Below are positions 31,351-38,973 of a DNA stretch of 64,000 nt, in pieces. A program made the position numbers and the translations under genes. The notes under the pieces are model-generated. The model was not told where the DNA came from, did not search any database, and worked only from the letters and a program-made list of their open reading frames with translations. Origin of the DNA: Bacillota bacterium (GTDB taxonomy: Bacteria; Bacillota; Clostridia; Christensenellales; Aristaeellaceae). Positions within the stretch are counted from its first letter, which is position 1; every line of letters starts with the position of its first letter. The stretch is taken from positions 1-64,000 of the forward strand of contig JAEYPB010000060.1 in assembly GCA_023411175.1 (NCBI GenBank), given 5' to 3'.

Positions 31351-31380
31351 CGCCCCCGCCTTCAATGGAAGGCGGGGGCG
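31351..31380 (-). terminator. Hairpin downstream of hpf
   Basis: Thirteen-bp stem CGCCCCCGCCTTC / GAAGGCGGGGGCG with a four-base loop, 11 nt past the hpf stop. No U-tract follows. Confidence 0.5.
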
Positions 31381-31390
31381 AAGGTTTATG

Positions 31391-31924
31391 CTATGCGTTG
31401 TTCGGTTCCAGGAGGCCGTAGTCGCCGTCCTCGCGGCGGTAGACCACGCCATAAGTGCCGGTCTCCTCGTTCAGGAACAGGTGGAAGCTGTGGCCCAGCA
31501 TCTCCATCTGGGTGATGGCGTCCTCGACGCTGACGGGCTTCACGCTGAAGCGCTTGACGCGCACCACGGTGTGAACCTCGGGGATATCCGCCGGCTCGGC
31601 CTCGGGCACGGGGATCTCGAAGGCGCCTGCGCGCAGCCGCTTTTCGAGCTTGGTGCGGTGGCGGTGAATCTGGCGGACGATCTTGTCCATCACCTTGTCG
31701 AGGCTGGCGGTCATCTCAAGGCCGGTTTCCTCCGCGCGGAGGATGGAGCCTGCCAGAAGGATTGTAATCTCAGCGGTGTTTCTGGTGCCGTGCTCTTGCG
31801 AGAGGCGAACCTGAACCTCGGAATCGTCGCGCAGGTACTTGTCCAGCTTGGACACCTTTTTTTCGATTTTAGCGCGCCACGAATCGGAAATATCCAAATT
31901 TCGTCCGGTAACTGTAACTTTCAT
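31391..31924 (-). CDS. hpf: Ribosome hibernation promoting factor, long form
   Basis: A 177-residue long HPF. The N-terminal S30AE domain (1-100, starting MKVTVTGRNLDISDSWRAKI) blocks the mRNA channel. The C-terminal dimerisation domain (about 118-177, VVRVKRFSVKPVSVEDAITQMEMLGHSFHLF...) joins two 70S ribosomes into 100S dimers in stationary phase. CAGGAGG precedes the ATG and lies inside a 17-codon upstream ORF. A sigma-H-like promoter upstream agrees with stress or stationary-phase expression of the Bacillus homologue. Confidence 0.95.
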   Translation of the reverse strand: MKVTVTGRNLDISDSWRAKIEKKVSKLDKYLRDDSEVQVRLSQEHGTRNTAEITILLAGSILRAEETGLEMTASLDKVMDKIVRQIHRHRTKLEKRLRAGAFEIPVPEAEPADIPEVHTVVRVKRFSVKPVSVEDAITQMEMLGHSFHLFLNEETGTYGVVYRREDGDYGLLEPNNA

Positions 31925-31927
31925 GGC

Positions 31928-31981
31928 TCAAACCTCCTGAACGTTTTTCTCGGGGACCGGTGCGGGAGAATGATCGCCCAT
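31928..31981 (-). CDS. 17-codon ORF directly upstream of hpf (leader peptide?)
   Basis: ATG at 31981 has an excellent ribosome site (AAGGAGG, 8 nt) and encodes MGDHSPAPVPEKNVQEV. The stop lies 3 nt before the hpf ATG, so the hpf ribosome site is inside this ORF. Ribosomes leaving it could re-initiate at hpf or shield its start. It may be a leader peptide or simply a very short protein. No database comparison was possible. Confidence 0.45.
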   Translation of the reverse strand: MGDHSPAPVPEKNVQEV

Positions 31982-32015
31982 GGGCACCGCCTCCTTAAGA
32001 GGTAATGATGAGTAT

Positions 32016-32041
32016 ATTCTATATGGACCGGAAAAACTCCT
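32016..32041 (-). promoter_or_regulatory. Candidate sigma-H promoter of hpf
   Basis: AGGAGTT, 12 nt, ATAGAAT on the minus strand matches the sigma-H pattern (AGGAWWT, 11-12 nt, RnnGAAT). The Bacillus hpf gene (yvyD) is known to use sigma-H and sigma-B promoters. Confidence 0.55.
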
Positions 32042-32125
32042 TTCGACCATTAACTTTTTGTTACCGTTTTTCAGGCGGCTGACAAACCCTGCCGCCGCTT
32101 GCCTTCCCGGAGGCGCGCGCTCCGG

Positions 32126-32160
32126 AAAAAATTTTTGCCACCAGCACATGACTGGTGGCA
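32126..32160 (-). terminator. Terminator of the ftsK-to-nagB operon
   Basis: Stem TGCCACCAG / CTGGTGGCA with a seven-base loop, followed on the minus strand by AAAATTTTTT. Its arms are nearly the inner part of the B hairpin of the modular repeat (GCCACCAG / CTGGTGGC). Confidence 0.7.
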
Positions 32161-32235
32161 GAAACAATAACGGATCAGGGGCCGCCCGGAAAACCAGACA
32201 GGCGCGCGTTTCCTTTTGCCCTCTCCTGGGCCTTG

Positions 32236-32967
32236 TCACCGATTTTGCAGAAGCGACGCGGCGGCTTCGTCCAGCATCCACTGGGCGTTCTGGTGGAAGC
32301 GCAGGATGGAGGCCGGGCTGTCCGGCGACACGCTGCCCAGCGCCGCCCGCGCCACGGCTTCGGCCTTGTCGCGGCCGGTGGCGAGCATGATGACCCTCCG
32401 CGCCTCCATGATGCCGCCGATGCCGAGAGAAATGGCCTCCCGGGGCATCTCAGCGGGGTCTTCGAACCAGCGGGCGTTTGCGTCCAGCGTGGACTGGGTG
32501 AGCTTCACCACGTGGGTGCCCCAGGTGTAGTTTTCCGCGGGCTCGTTGAAGCCGATGTGGCCGTTGAGGCCGATGCCCAAAAGCTGCAGGTCGATCCCGC
32601 CCGCCGACTCGATCTGCCGGTCGTAGGCGCGGGCGTTTTCGGCCGCGTCGCCGAGGCCCGAGGGCACGTGGGTGTTGGCGGGATCGATGTTGATATGGCG
32701 GAACAGCTGGTCGTCCATGAAGCGGCGGTAGGCCTGCGGGTGGTCGGGGGTGAGGCCCACGTATTCGTCCAGGTTGAAGGTGCGGGCGCGGGTGAAGTCC
32801 GCAAGCCCCTTCCTGTTCAGATCGATCAGCGCTTGATAGGTTGGGATGGGCGTGGAGCCGGTGGCGAGGCCGAGCACGCTGTCGGGCTTCTGAAAGAGCT
32901 GGGCGGCGAAGACCATCGCGGCGGCGGAAGCGACCGATTCGGCGTCCTTGAACACAAAAATCTGCAT
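32236..32967 (-). CDS. nagB: Glucosamine-6-phosphate deaminase
   Basis: A 243-residue NagB that converts glucosamine-6-phosphate to fructose-6-phosphate and ammonia. Conserved stretches are GLATGSTPIPTYQAL near residue 33, FNLDEYVGL near residue 64 with the catalytic Asp, and LLGIGLNGHIGFNEPA near residue 129 with the ring-opening His. AAAGGAG precedes the ATG. It is the last gene of the ftsK-rimO-pgsA-cinA-nagB run, 27 nt after cinA, which is an unusual partner set. No nagA is nearby. Confidence 0.95.
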   Translation of the reverse strand: MQIFVFKDAESVASAAAMVFAAQLFQKPDSVLGLATGSTPIPTYQALIDLNRKGLADFTRARTFNLDEYVGLTPDHPQAYRRFMDDQLFRHINIDPANTHVPSGLGDAAENARAYDRQIESAGGIDLQLLGIGLNGHIGFNEPAENYTWGTHVVKLTQSTLDANARWFEDPAEMPREAISLGIGGIMEARRVIMLATGRDKAEAVARAALGSVSPDSPASILRFHQNAQWMLDEAAASLLQNR

Positions 32968-32994
32968 GGCGGTACTCCTTTGTATTTTTTGAGG

Positions 32995-34233
32995 CTATTT
33001 GATGAGCTCGAGCCGCAGCATGTTCAGCGCGTTCTGGCAGCTGAGCGTGCGAACCCAGGCGCGGTCGCCGGGGAACTGGAAGCGCTGCGCCGTTGTTCCC
33101 GAGGGGCCTGTAAGGCCGATGTACACGGTGCCCACCGGCTTCTCCTCCGTGCCGCCGTCCGGGCCCGCGATGCCGGTGACGGAAAGCGCCCACGTGGCGC
33201 CGGAGACCCTCCGCGCGCCTTCGGCCATCGCCCGCGCGCACGCCTCGCTGACGGCGCCGCGATCGCGGATGGTCTCTTCGGGCACGCCCAGCGCGCGAAC
33301 CTTCGCGGCGTTGGAGTAGGTGACAAAGCCTTCGACGACGGCGTTGGACGCGCCGGGGCAGTCCGTCAGCATCGCGGCGAGCTTGCCGCCGGTGCAGCTT
33401 TCGGCGGTTGCGATGGTCTCGCCCCGCGCGGTCAGGAGAGAGAGCACCTGGCCCTGCAGGGTTTTGTCGCGGCCCTCGGCGTAGATCGCGTCGCCCAGGC
33501 GCGCGCGGATCTCCTTTTCCACCGGGTCCAGAAGGATCGAAAGGTCCTCGCCCGGCGCGCCGGAGGCGGTGAGCCGCGCCGTCACCTCGCCCGCGCCGCA
33601 GTAGAGCGCGAGGGTCGGGTTCTGGCTGTGGAAGAGGTCGATCAGGATGTTTTCGACGTTCGATTCGCCCACGCCGAAGACGCGGAAGAAGCGGGAGGAA
33701 AGGTTCATCTCCTGCCGCCTGAGGATGTAGGGCTCGAGTTGCTGCTCGAACATGTCGGTCAGCTCCCGCGGCGGGCCGGGCAGCACGGCCACGGCCTTGC
33801 CCTCCGCCTCCACGATGCAGCCCGGGGCGGTGCCCCGACGGTTGGGCATCACGATCGCGCCCGCCGGGAAGTAGGCCTGCTTCAGGTTGTTGTCGGTCAG
33901 CGGGCGGTTCGGGTGGATGCGCTTCATGCGGTCCACCAGCGCGTCCATGCTGGGCTGGTGCAGATGCATTTCGAGGCCGAAGTGCTGCGCGACCATTTCT
34001 TTCGTCAGGTCGTCCTCGGTGGGGCCGAGTCCGCCGGTGGTGATGACCAGGTCGCTCCGGGACAGCGCGGTTTTCAGCGCTTCCAGCACCCGGGCGGGGT
34101 TGTCGCCGACGGTGGTATGGCGGTAGACGATGACGCCCAGTTCCGAAAGCCGGCGCGAGATGTACTGCGCGTCGGTGTTGGCCACCTGGCCCATCAGAAG
34201 CTCCGTTCCGACCGACAGGATTTCGCAGATCAT
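32995..34233 (-). CDS. cinA: CinA: competence/damage-inducible protein, pyridine nucleotide repair
   Basis: A 412-residue two-domain protein. The N-terminal molybdopterin-binding-like domain (ISVGTELLMGQVANTDAQYI; TTGGLGPTEDDLTKE near residue 66) acts as a pyrophosphatase on ADP-ribose-type compounds. The C-terminal amidase domain (TAESCTGGKLAAML near residue 277; SVTGIAGPDGGTEEKPVGTVYIG near residue 352) is nicotinamide-nucleotide amidase-like. The start overlaps the pgsA stop by 4 nt. cinA beside pgsA and rimO is a conserved order in Firmicutes. Confidence 0.95.
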   Translation of the reverse strand: MICEILSVGTELLMGQVANTDAQYISRRLSELGVIVYRHTTVGDNPARVLEALKTALSRSDLVITTGGLGPTEDDLTKEMVAQHFGLEMHLHQPSMDALVDRMKRIHPNRPLTDNNLKQAYFPAGAIVMPNRRGTAPGCIVEAEGKAVAVLPGPPRELTDMFEQQLEPYILRRQEMNLSSRFFRVFGVGESNVENILIDLFHSQNPTLALYCGAGEVTARLTASGAPGEDLSILLDPVEKEIRARLGDAIYAEGRDKTLQGQVLSLLTARGETIATAESCTGGKLAAMLTDCPGASNAVVEGFVTYSNAAKVRALGVPEETIRDRGAVSEACARAMAEGARRVSGATWALSVTGIAGPDGGTEEKPVGTVYIGLTGPSGTTAQRFQFPGDRAWVRTLSCQNALNMLRLELIK

Positions 34234-34763
34234 TTGGTGAACACCTCTTTATTTTTGGCGATATACTGCGCGCAGGAAGCCACAGACAGCAAAACCGACG
34301 CCCACAGAAGGATTTCGCCGCCCTGCGCGCACCACGCGCCGAGCACCTCCCCGAGAATCAGCATCGGGAGTGCGACCATCTGAAGCGCCGTTTTATATTT
34401 GCCCAGCCTGTCGGCGGCGATCACGCGGCCCTGCGCCGTCGCCACCAGCCGGATGCCGGAGATGATGAATTCCCGCGCCAGAATCACGATCGCCGCCAGC
34501 CACGGCGCGCGGCCCTGCGCCACCAGCGCGACGAGGGCGGACATGACAAGGAGCTTGTCCGCCATCGGGTCCATCAATTTTCCAAAGTCGGTCTCCTGGC
34601 CGTGCTTTCTGGCGTACCAGCCGTCCATCCAGTCGGTCAAGGACGCCAAGACAAACGCCAGCGCCGCCAGCGCCTGCGCAAGCGGCGAGTCCACCATCAC
34701 GAGGGCGATGAACACCGGGATCAGGAGGACGCGCAACAGCGTCAGCCGGTTGGGAAGGTTCAT
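34230..34763 (-). CDS. pgsA: CDP-diacylglycerol--glycerol-3-phosphate 3-phosphatidyltransferase
   Basis: A 177-residue integral membrane enzyme that makes phosphatidylglycerol phosphate. The CDP-alcohol phosphotransferase motif DGx2ARx8Gx3Dx3D is intact (DWMDGWYARKHGQETDFGKLMDPMADK, split over residues ~42-68). About five transmembrane segments follow. It begins MNLPNRLTLLRVLLIPVF, the standard PgsA start. It overlaps both rimO and cinA by 4 nt, so its translation is coupled. A paralogue lies at 42099-42623. Confidence 0.94.
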   Translation of the reverse strand: MNLPNRLTLLRVLLIPVFIALVMVDSPLAQALAALAFVLASLTDWMDGWYARKHGQETDFGKLMDPMADKLLVMSALVALVAQGRAPWLAAIVILAREFIISGIRLVATAQGRVIAADRLGKYKTALQMVALPMLILGEVLGAWCAQGGEILLWASVLLSVASCAQYIAKNKEVFTK

Positions 34764-36073
34764 TGAACTTCCTCCCCGTCCAGGTCATACTCGGAAGCGC
34801 CGGTGATCCTGACCCGGATGTACGCGCCCGGCTTCAGCGCGCGGCGGGATTTCACGCGGATCACGCCGTCCACCTCCGGGGCCTCCAGCATCGACCGGCC
34901 GATGTAGCGGCCGTTTTCAAAGGATTCCACCAGCACCTCGGTTGTCTCGCCGACGCGGGCGCGGTTTGTTTCGAGGGAGATCTGCTGCTGAAGGCGCATC
35001 AGCCGATCCAGCCGATCCTGCTTCACGCCTTCGTCGAGCTGATCGGCCATCATCGCCGCGGCGGTGCCCTCCTCCGGGGAATAGGTGAAGGCGCCCAGGC
35101 GGGCAAAGCGCGCCCATTTGACAAAGTCCATCAGCGCTTCAAACTGCGCCTCGGTCTCGCCGGGGAAGCCCACGATGAAGGTCGTGCGCACCAGGATGCC
35201 CCGCGCACGGCAGGAATCGATCAGGCCTCGGATCATCTCCGGGCTGCCGCGCCGGTTCATCATCCGGAGCATCTCGGCGTCAATGTGCTGCAGCGGCAGG
35301 TCAAGGTATTTTGCCACCTTCGGCAGGCGGGCGATGGTATCAAGCAGCCGGTCGTCCACGGTGTCCGGGTAGCAGTACAGCGCGCGCACCCAGCGGACGC
35401 CTTCGATTTCGCTGACCTTTTCCAGGAGCCCCGCCAGGTCCGTCTCGCCGGGGATGTCGCTTCCGTAGCGGGAGGTGTCCTGGGCGATCAGCGTCAGCTC
35501 CGTGGTGCCCTGCTCCGCAAGCAGCCGGCATTCCTTCAGGATCGATTCCGACGGGCGGGACTGGTAGCCGCCCCGGATCAGCGGGATGGCGCAGTAGGCG
35601 CAGCGGTTGTCGCAGCCGTCGGAGATCTTGACGTAGGCCGAGTGGCTCGGCGTGGTCAGAAGCCGCGGGCTGTCGAGGAAGCGGCCGCATTCGCCGGTGC
35701 GAAGCGGGCGCTCGCCCCGGAAGGCGGATTCGAGGATCTCCGGAAGGTTTTGGTATTCCGCGACGCCGAGGATCGCGTCCACCTCGGGCATGTCGTTTCG
35801 GATCTCCTGACCGTAGCGCTGGGAAAGGCAGCCGGTGACGACCAGCTTTTTCAGCCGGCCGCCGTTTTTGTAGCGGGCCATGTCGAGGATCGCCTCGATG
35901 GACTCCTCCTTGGCCGACTGGATGAAGCCGCAGGTGTTGACCAGGATCACGTCAGCCTCGGCGGGGTCGGACACCACGCGGTAGCCGTTCTGGGTCAGGA
36001 TGCCGAGCATCACCTCGCTGTCCACCCGGTTCTTCGAGCAGCCCAGCGAGACGAGACCAACCGTTCTATCCAT
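34760..36073 (-). CDS. rimO: Ribosomal protein S12 methylthiotransferase RimO
   Basis: A 437-residue radical-SAM methylthiotransferase that modifies Asp88 of ribosomal protein S12. The N-terminal UPF0004 domain has cluster cysteines in SLGCSKN, NTCGFI and TGCLSQRYG. The radical-SAM CxxxCxxC is CDNRCAYCAIP near residue 154. The C-terminal TRAM domain starts near residue 370. The GxxxYGxD-type segment QDTSRYGSD supports RimO rather than MiaB. It is the second gene of the ftsK operon, 9 nt after ftsK. Confidence 0.96.
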   Translation of the reverse strand: MDRTVGLVSLGCSKNRVDSEVMLGILTQNGYRVVSDPAEADVILVNTCGFIQSAKEESIEAILDMARYKNGGRLKKLVVTGCLSQRYGQEIRNDMPEVDAILGVAEYQNLPEILESAFRGERPLRTGECGRFLDSPRLLTTPSHSAYVKISDGCDNRCAYCAIPLIRGGYQSRPSESILKECRLLAEQGTTELTLIAQDTSRYGSDIPGETDLAGLLEKVSEIEGVRWVRALYCYPDTVDDRLLDTIARLPKVAKYLDLPLQHIDAEMLRMMNRRGSPEMIRGLIDSCRARGILVRTTFIVGFPGETEAQFEALMDFVKWARFARLGAFTYSPEEGTAAAMMADQLDEGVKQDRLDRLMRLQQQISLETNRARVGETTEVLVESFENGRYIGRSMLEAPEVDGVIRVKSRRALKPGAYIRVRITGASEYDLDGEEVQ

Positions 36074-36082
36074 AAAACTCCT

Positions 36083-38866
36083 CTATTCGCCGAACATGAT
36101 TTTGAACTGTTCGCGCGAGATCAGTACATTTCTTGGCTTGGCGCCGTCGGCCGGGCCGACGATGCCGCGCTTTTCCATTTCGTCGATCAGACGGCCCGCC
36201 CGGGCGTAGCCCACCCGGAGCCGCCGCTGGATCATGCTGGTGGAGGCCTGCCCGGCCTCGATCACCGTCTCCACCGCCTGGGGCAGCAGATCGTCGTAGG
36301 CCTCCCGGGCCTCGTCCTTTTCGGCGTCGGCCATCTGGGCGTTTGCCAGATGCTCAATCACGTCTTCGTCGTAGGTGGTCTCGTGGCGCACCTTGATGTA
36401 GGATACGATGTCGTTGACCTCGTCGTCCGAAACCCACGCGCCCTGCACGCGGGCGGGCTTGTTGGTGCCGGAGGGGGCGAACAGCATGTCGCCCCGGCCC
36501 AGGAGCTTCTCCGCGCCGCCCACGTCCAGAATCGTGCGGCTGTCTACCTGGGAGGCCACCGTGAACGCGATTCGGGACGGGATGTTGGCCTTGATGACGC
36601 CGGTGATGACGTTGACCGACGGGCGCTGGGTGGCGATGACCAGATGGATGCCCGCCGCGCGGGCCAACTGCGCCAGGCGGCAGATGGAATCCTCCACCTC
36701 GCCGGGGGCGACCATCATGAGGGCCGCCAGCTCGTCGATGATGATGACGATCTGGGGCATGGCGGGTTCGTCTGCCGGCCGGTGCAGGTTGTAGCTCTTC
36801 ATGTCGCGCACGCCCAGCTCCGCGAACTTCTTGTAGCGCCCGCTCATCTCGGCCACCGCCCAGTCGAGGGCGCTGGCGGCCTTTTTGGGGTCGGTCACGA
36901 CGGGGACGAGCAGGTGCGGAATGCCGTTGTAGACGGAGAGCTCGACCACCTTCGGGTCGATCATGATCAGCTTGACCTCGTCGGGCGTGGCCCGGTAGAG
37001 GATCGAGCACACGATGCAGTTGATGCACACCGATTTACCGGAGCCGGTGGCGCCGGCGATCAACACGTGGGGCATCTTCGCAAGGTCGGACACGATGTAG
37101 CGGCCCGCGTTGTCGCGGCCCAGCGCCACGGCCAGCCGGGACGGGTGCTTGCGCGCCTCGCCCGATTCCAGCACGTCGCGAAGGGGCACCACCTCGATGG
37201 TGTCGTTGGGAACCTCGACGCCGACGGCGGCCTTGCCGGGGATCGGCGCCTCAATGCGCACGCTGACCGCCGCGAGGTTCAGCGCGATGTCGTCGGCCAG
37301 CGCCGTGATGCGGCTGACCTTGACGCCTGCCGCGGGCGACAGTTCGAACCGCGTGACCGTCGGGCCGTGGGCGATGCCGATCAGGCGGGCGTTGATGCCA
37401 AAGCTTGCCAGCGTTTCCACGAGTTTGCGGGCCTTGAGATCGTCCGTCTGCTCGCGGTTCTTGGCGGAGGACGGCGCAACCGTGGAGAGAAGGTCGATCG
37501 GCGGGTAGTTGTAGCCCTCGTCATCCTCCCGGGGCGTCGATACCGGCATCGGCTCCGGCTTCTTCGATTTTTTGGCGGAGGAAGCGATGATGACCGGCCG
37601 CTTTTCCTTCTTCGGGGATGCGGTGGGCTCAAAGGGCGGCTCCGGTTCCGGCGCGCGCGCCGCTTCGGCCAGGTAGCCGTCTTCGTCTTCAGGCGCCGGA
37701 TCGAAGGAGAGCGCGTCGTCGCCCAGCTTGACCTCCTGCCAGTCACCGCCGTCGAATTCCGCCTGGCCGCGGCGCTCGCCCGGCGCGCTTTCGGCCACTT
37801 CGCGGCCGTCGGGCTGCGGCGGCAGCGGCTCGGGCTTATAGAGCGGCTCCGGCTCCTTGACCTGTATGGGCTCCGGCTTCGCGCCGGAGGCGGCACGCCG
37901 CCGGGCGAGGAAGTGGGGCACATCGGGCGCTTCGCCGCCGCCATGCGCCAAATTGACCTTGGGCTCGCCGGGCAGCGGATCGTCCGGGCGGATGCGCTCG
38001 ATCACCATTTCGCGACCCTCCGGCTGGTGCCGGGGCGGGGCTGCCGGGATGTCCCAGGAATCGAGATCGTCGCTGTCAGGCAGCGAGGGGCGCGGGGCCG
38101 CCCGGCCCCGGGCGGGTTTTGGCGCAGCTTGGCCCCCCGCCGACACGGCCACCTGGGGCACCACCATCGCCTGCGCCCGCTCCGCGGCGAGCCGCTTTTC
38201 GTCGGCCCGCTGGCGCGCGCTTTCCACGTACTCGTCGTAGGACTGCCGCACGCGGCCGCCCAGCCGCCGAAGCGAAATCTTCCGAAGGAGGATCAGATCG
38301 GCCACCATCAGGATGGACAGCACCGTCACTGAGCCGAAGGTGCTCTCGCCCATCAGCCCCCGGTGGATCGGCCAGCTTATGAGCGCGCCGAACACGCCCG
38401 CGCCGCCCTTTTGGAAGCGGTAGGAGGCGGACAGGAAGTTCGCATAGCTCTGCAGGTTGAACGTCAGGCGGATCGCGTCGTAGTAGAAAACATGCCACAC
38501 CGCCGCGAAGAGGAGCGGCAGAAGCATCGTCAAAAACACCCTGCCGGGCTTGACGCGCCGCGCCTTGGTTGCGAAGGTCACGAGAAAACCGACCCAGACC
38601 ACAAAGACCGGCACCAGAATAAAAAGGGAGCCCGCGATGCCCCGGAGGGTCTCCGAGACCTTCTCCGCCACCGCGCCCTCCGCAAATGAGAAGTATGCGA
38701 GCAGAAGCCCGGCGCCCATCATAAAGACGCCCAGCACCTCTCGCAGTAAGCTCCTGTCCTCGGGGTCTTGCTTGGGCGGCGGCGCCGCCGCCTCGCGGGG
38801 CTTCGCGCCCTTTTGCGCCTTCGCCCGGGTCCCCTGTTTTTTGGTCGTTCCTGATTTAGCCGCCAT
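36083..38866 (-). CDS. ftsK: DNA translocase FtsK/SpoIIIE
   Basis: A 927-residue DNA pump for chromosome segregation at division or into the forespore. About four N-terminal helices (residues 45-190) are followed by a long Pro/Glu-rich linker. The RecA-like motor has Walker A GATGSGKSVC near residue 602 and Walker B IIIIDELAALM near residue 700. The winged-helix gamma domain (about 860-927, STSMIQRRLRVGYARAGRLIDEMEKRG) reads polar DNA motifs. The length falls between typical SpoIIIE (about 790) and large FtsK. It heads the ftsK-rimO-pgsA-cinA-nagB operon. Confidence 0.95.
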   Translation of the reverse strand: MAAKSGTTKKQGTRAKAQKGAKPREAAAPPPKQDPEDRSLLREVLGVFMMGAGLLLAYFSFAEGAVAEKVSETLRGIAGSLFILVPVFVVWVGFLVTFATKARRVKPGRVFLTMLLPLLFAAVWHVFYYDAIRLTFNLQSYANFLSASYRFQKGGAGVFGALISWPIHRGLMGESTFGSVTVLSILMVADLILLRKISLRRLGGRVRQSYDEYVESARQRADEKRLAAERAQAMVVPQVAVSAGGQAAPKPARGRAAPRPSLPDSDDLDSWDIPAAPPRHQPEGREMVIERIRPDDPLPGEPKVNLAHGGGEAPDVPHFLARRRAASGAKPEPIQVKEPEPLYKPEPLPPQPDGREVAESAPGERRGQAEFDGGDWQEVKLGDDALSFDPAPEDEDGYLAEAARAPEPEPPFEPTASPKKEKRPVIIASSAKKSKKPEPMPVSTPREDDEGYNYPPIDLLSTVAPSSAKNREQTDDLKARKLVETLASFGINARLIGIAHGPTVTRFELSPAAGVKVSRITALADDIALNLAAVSVRIEAPIPGKAAVGVEVPNDTIEVVPLRDVLESGEARKHPSRLAVALGRDNAGRYIVSDLAKMPHVLIAGATGSGKSVCINCIVCSILYRATPDEVKLIMIDPKVVELSVYNGIPHLLVPVVTDPKKAASALDWAVAEMSGRYKKFAELGVRDMKSYNLHRPADEPAMPQIVIIIDELAALMMVAPGEVEDSICRLAQLARAAGIHLVIATQRPSVNVITGVIKANIPSRIAFTVASQVDSRTILDVGGAEKLLGRGDMLFAPSGTNKPARVQGAWVSDDEVNDIVSYIKVRHETTYDEDVIEHLANAQMADAEKDEAREAYDDLLPQAVETVIEAGQASTSMIQRRLRVGYARAGRLIDEMEKRGIVGPADGAKPRNVLISREQFKIMFGE

Positions 38867-38909
38867 CCAGTCCTCCGATAGCCGTTGATTCGCAGAATAT
38901 CACAGATAT

Positions 38910-38938
38910 AGTATACATCAGAACCATTCCAAATTCAA
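38910..38938 (-). promoter_or_regulatory. Promoter of the ftsK operon
   Basis: TTGAAT, 17 nt, TATACT on the minus strand, about 45 nt before ftsK. Confidence 0.65.
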
Positions 38939-38973
38939 TGCCGCGCTTCCGTCGGACAAGGTCTCCGTATCAC

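Noticed and set aside
34763..38332. A 1189-codon open frame on the plus strand opposite rimO and ftsK
   Set aside because: It runs antisense to two certain genes, is Arg/Gly/Val/His-rich without any domain, and has no ribosome site. In high-GC DNA such frames arise because stop codons are rare in the mirrored phase.
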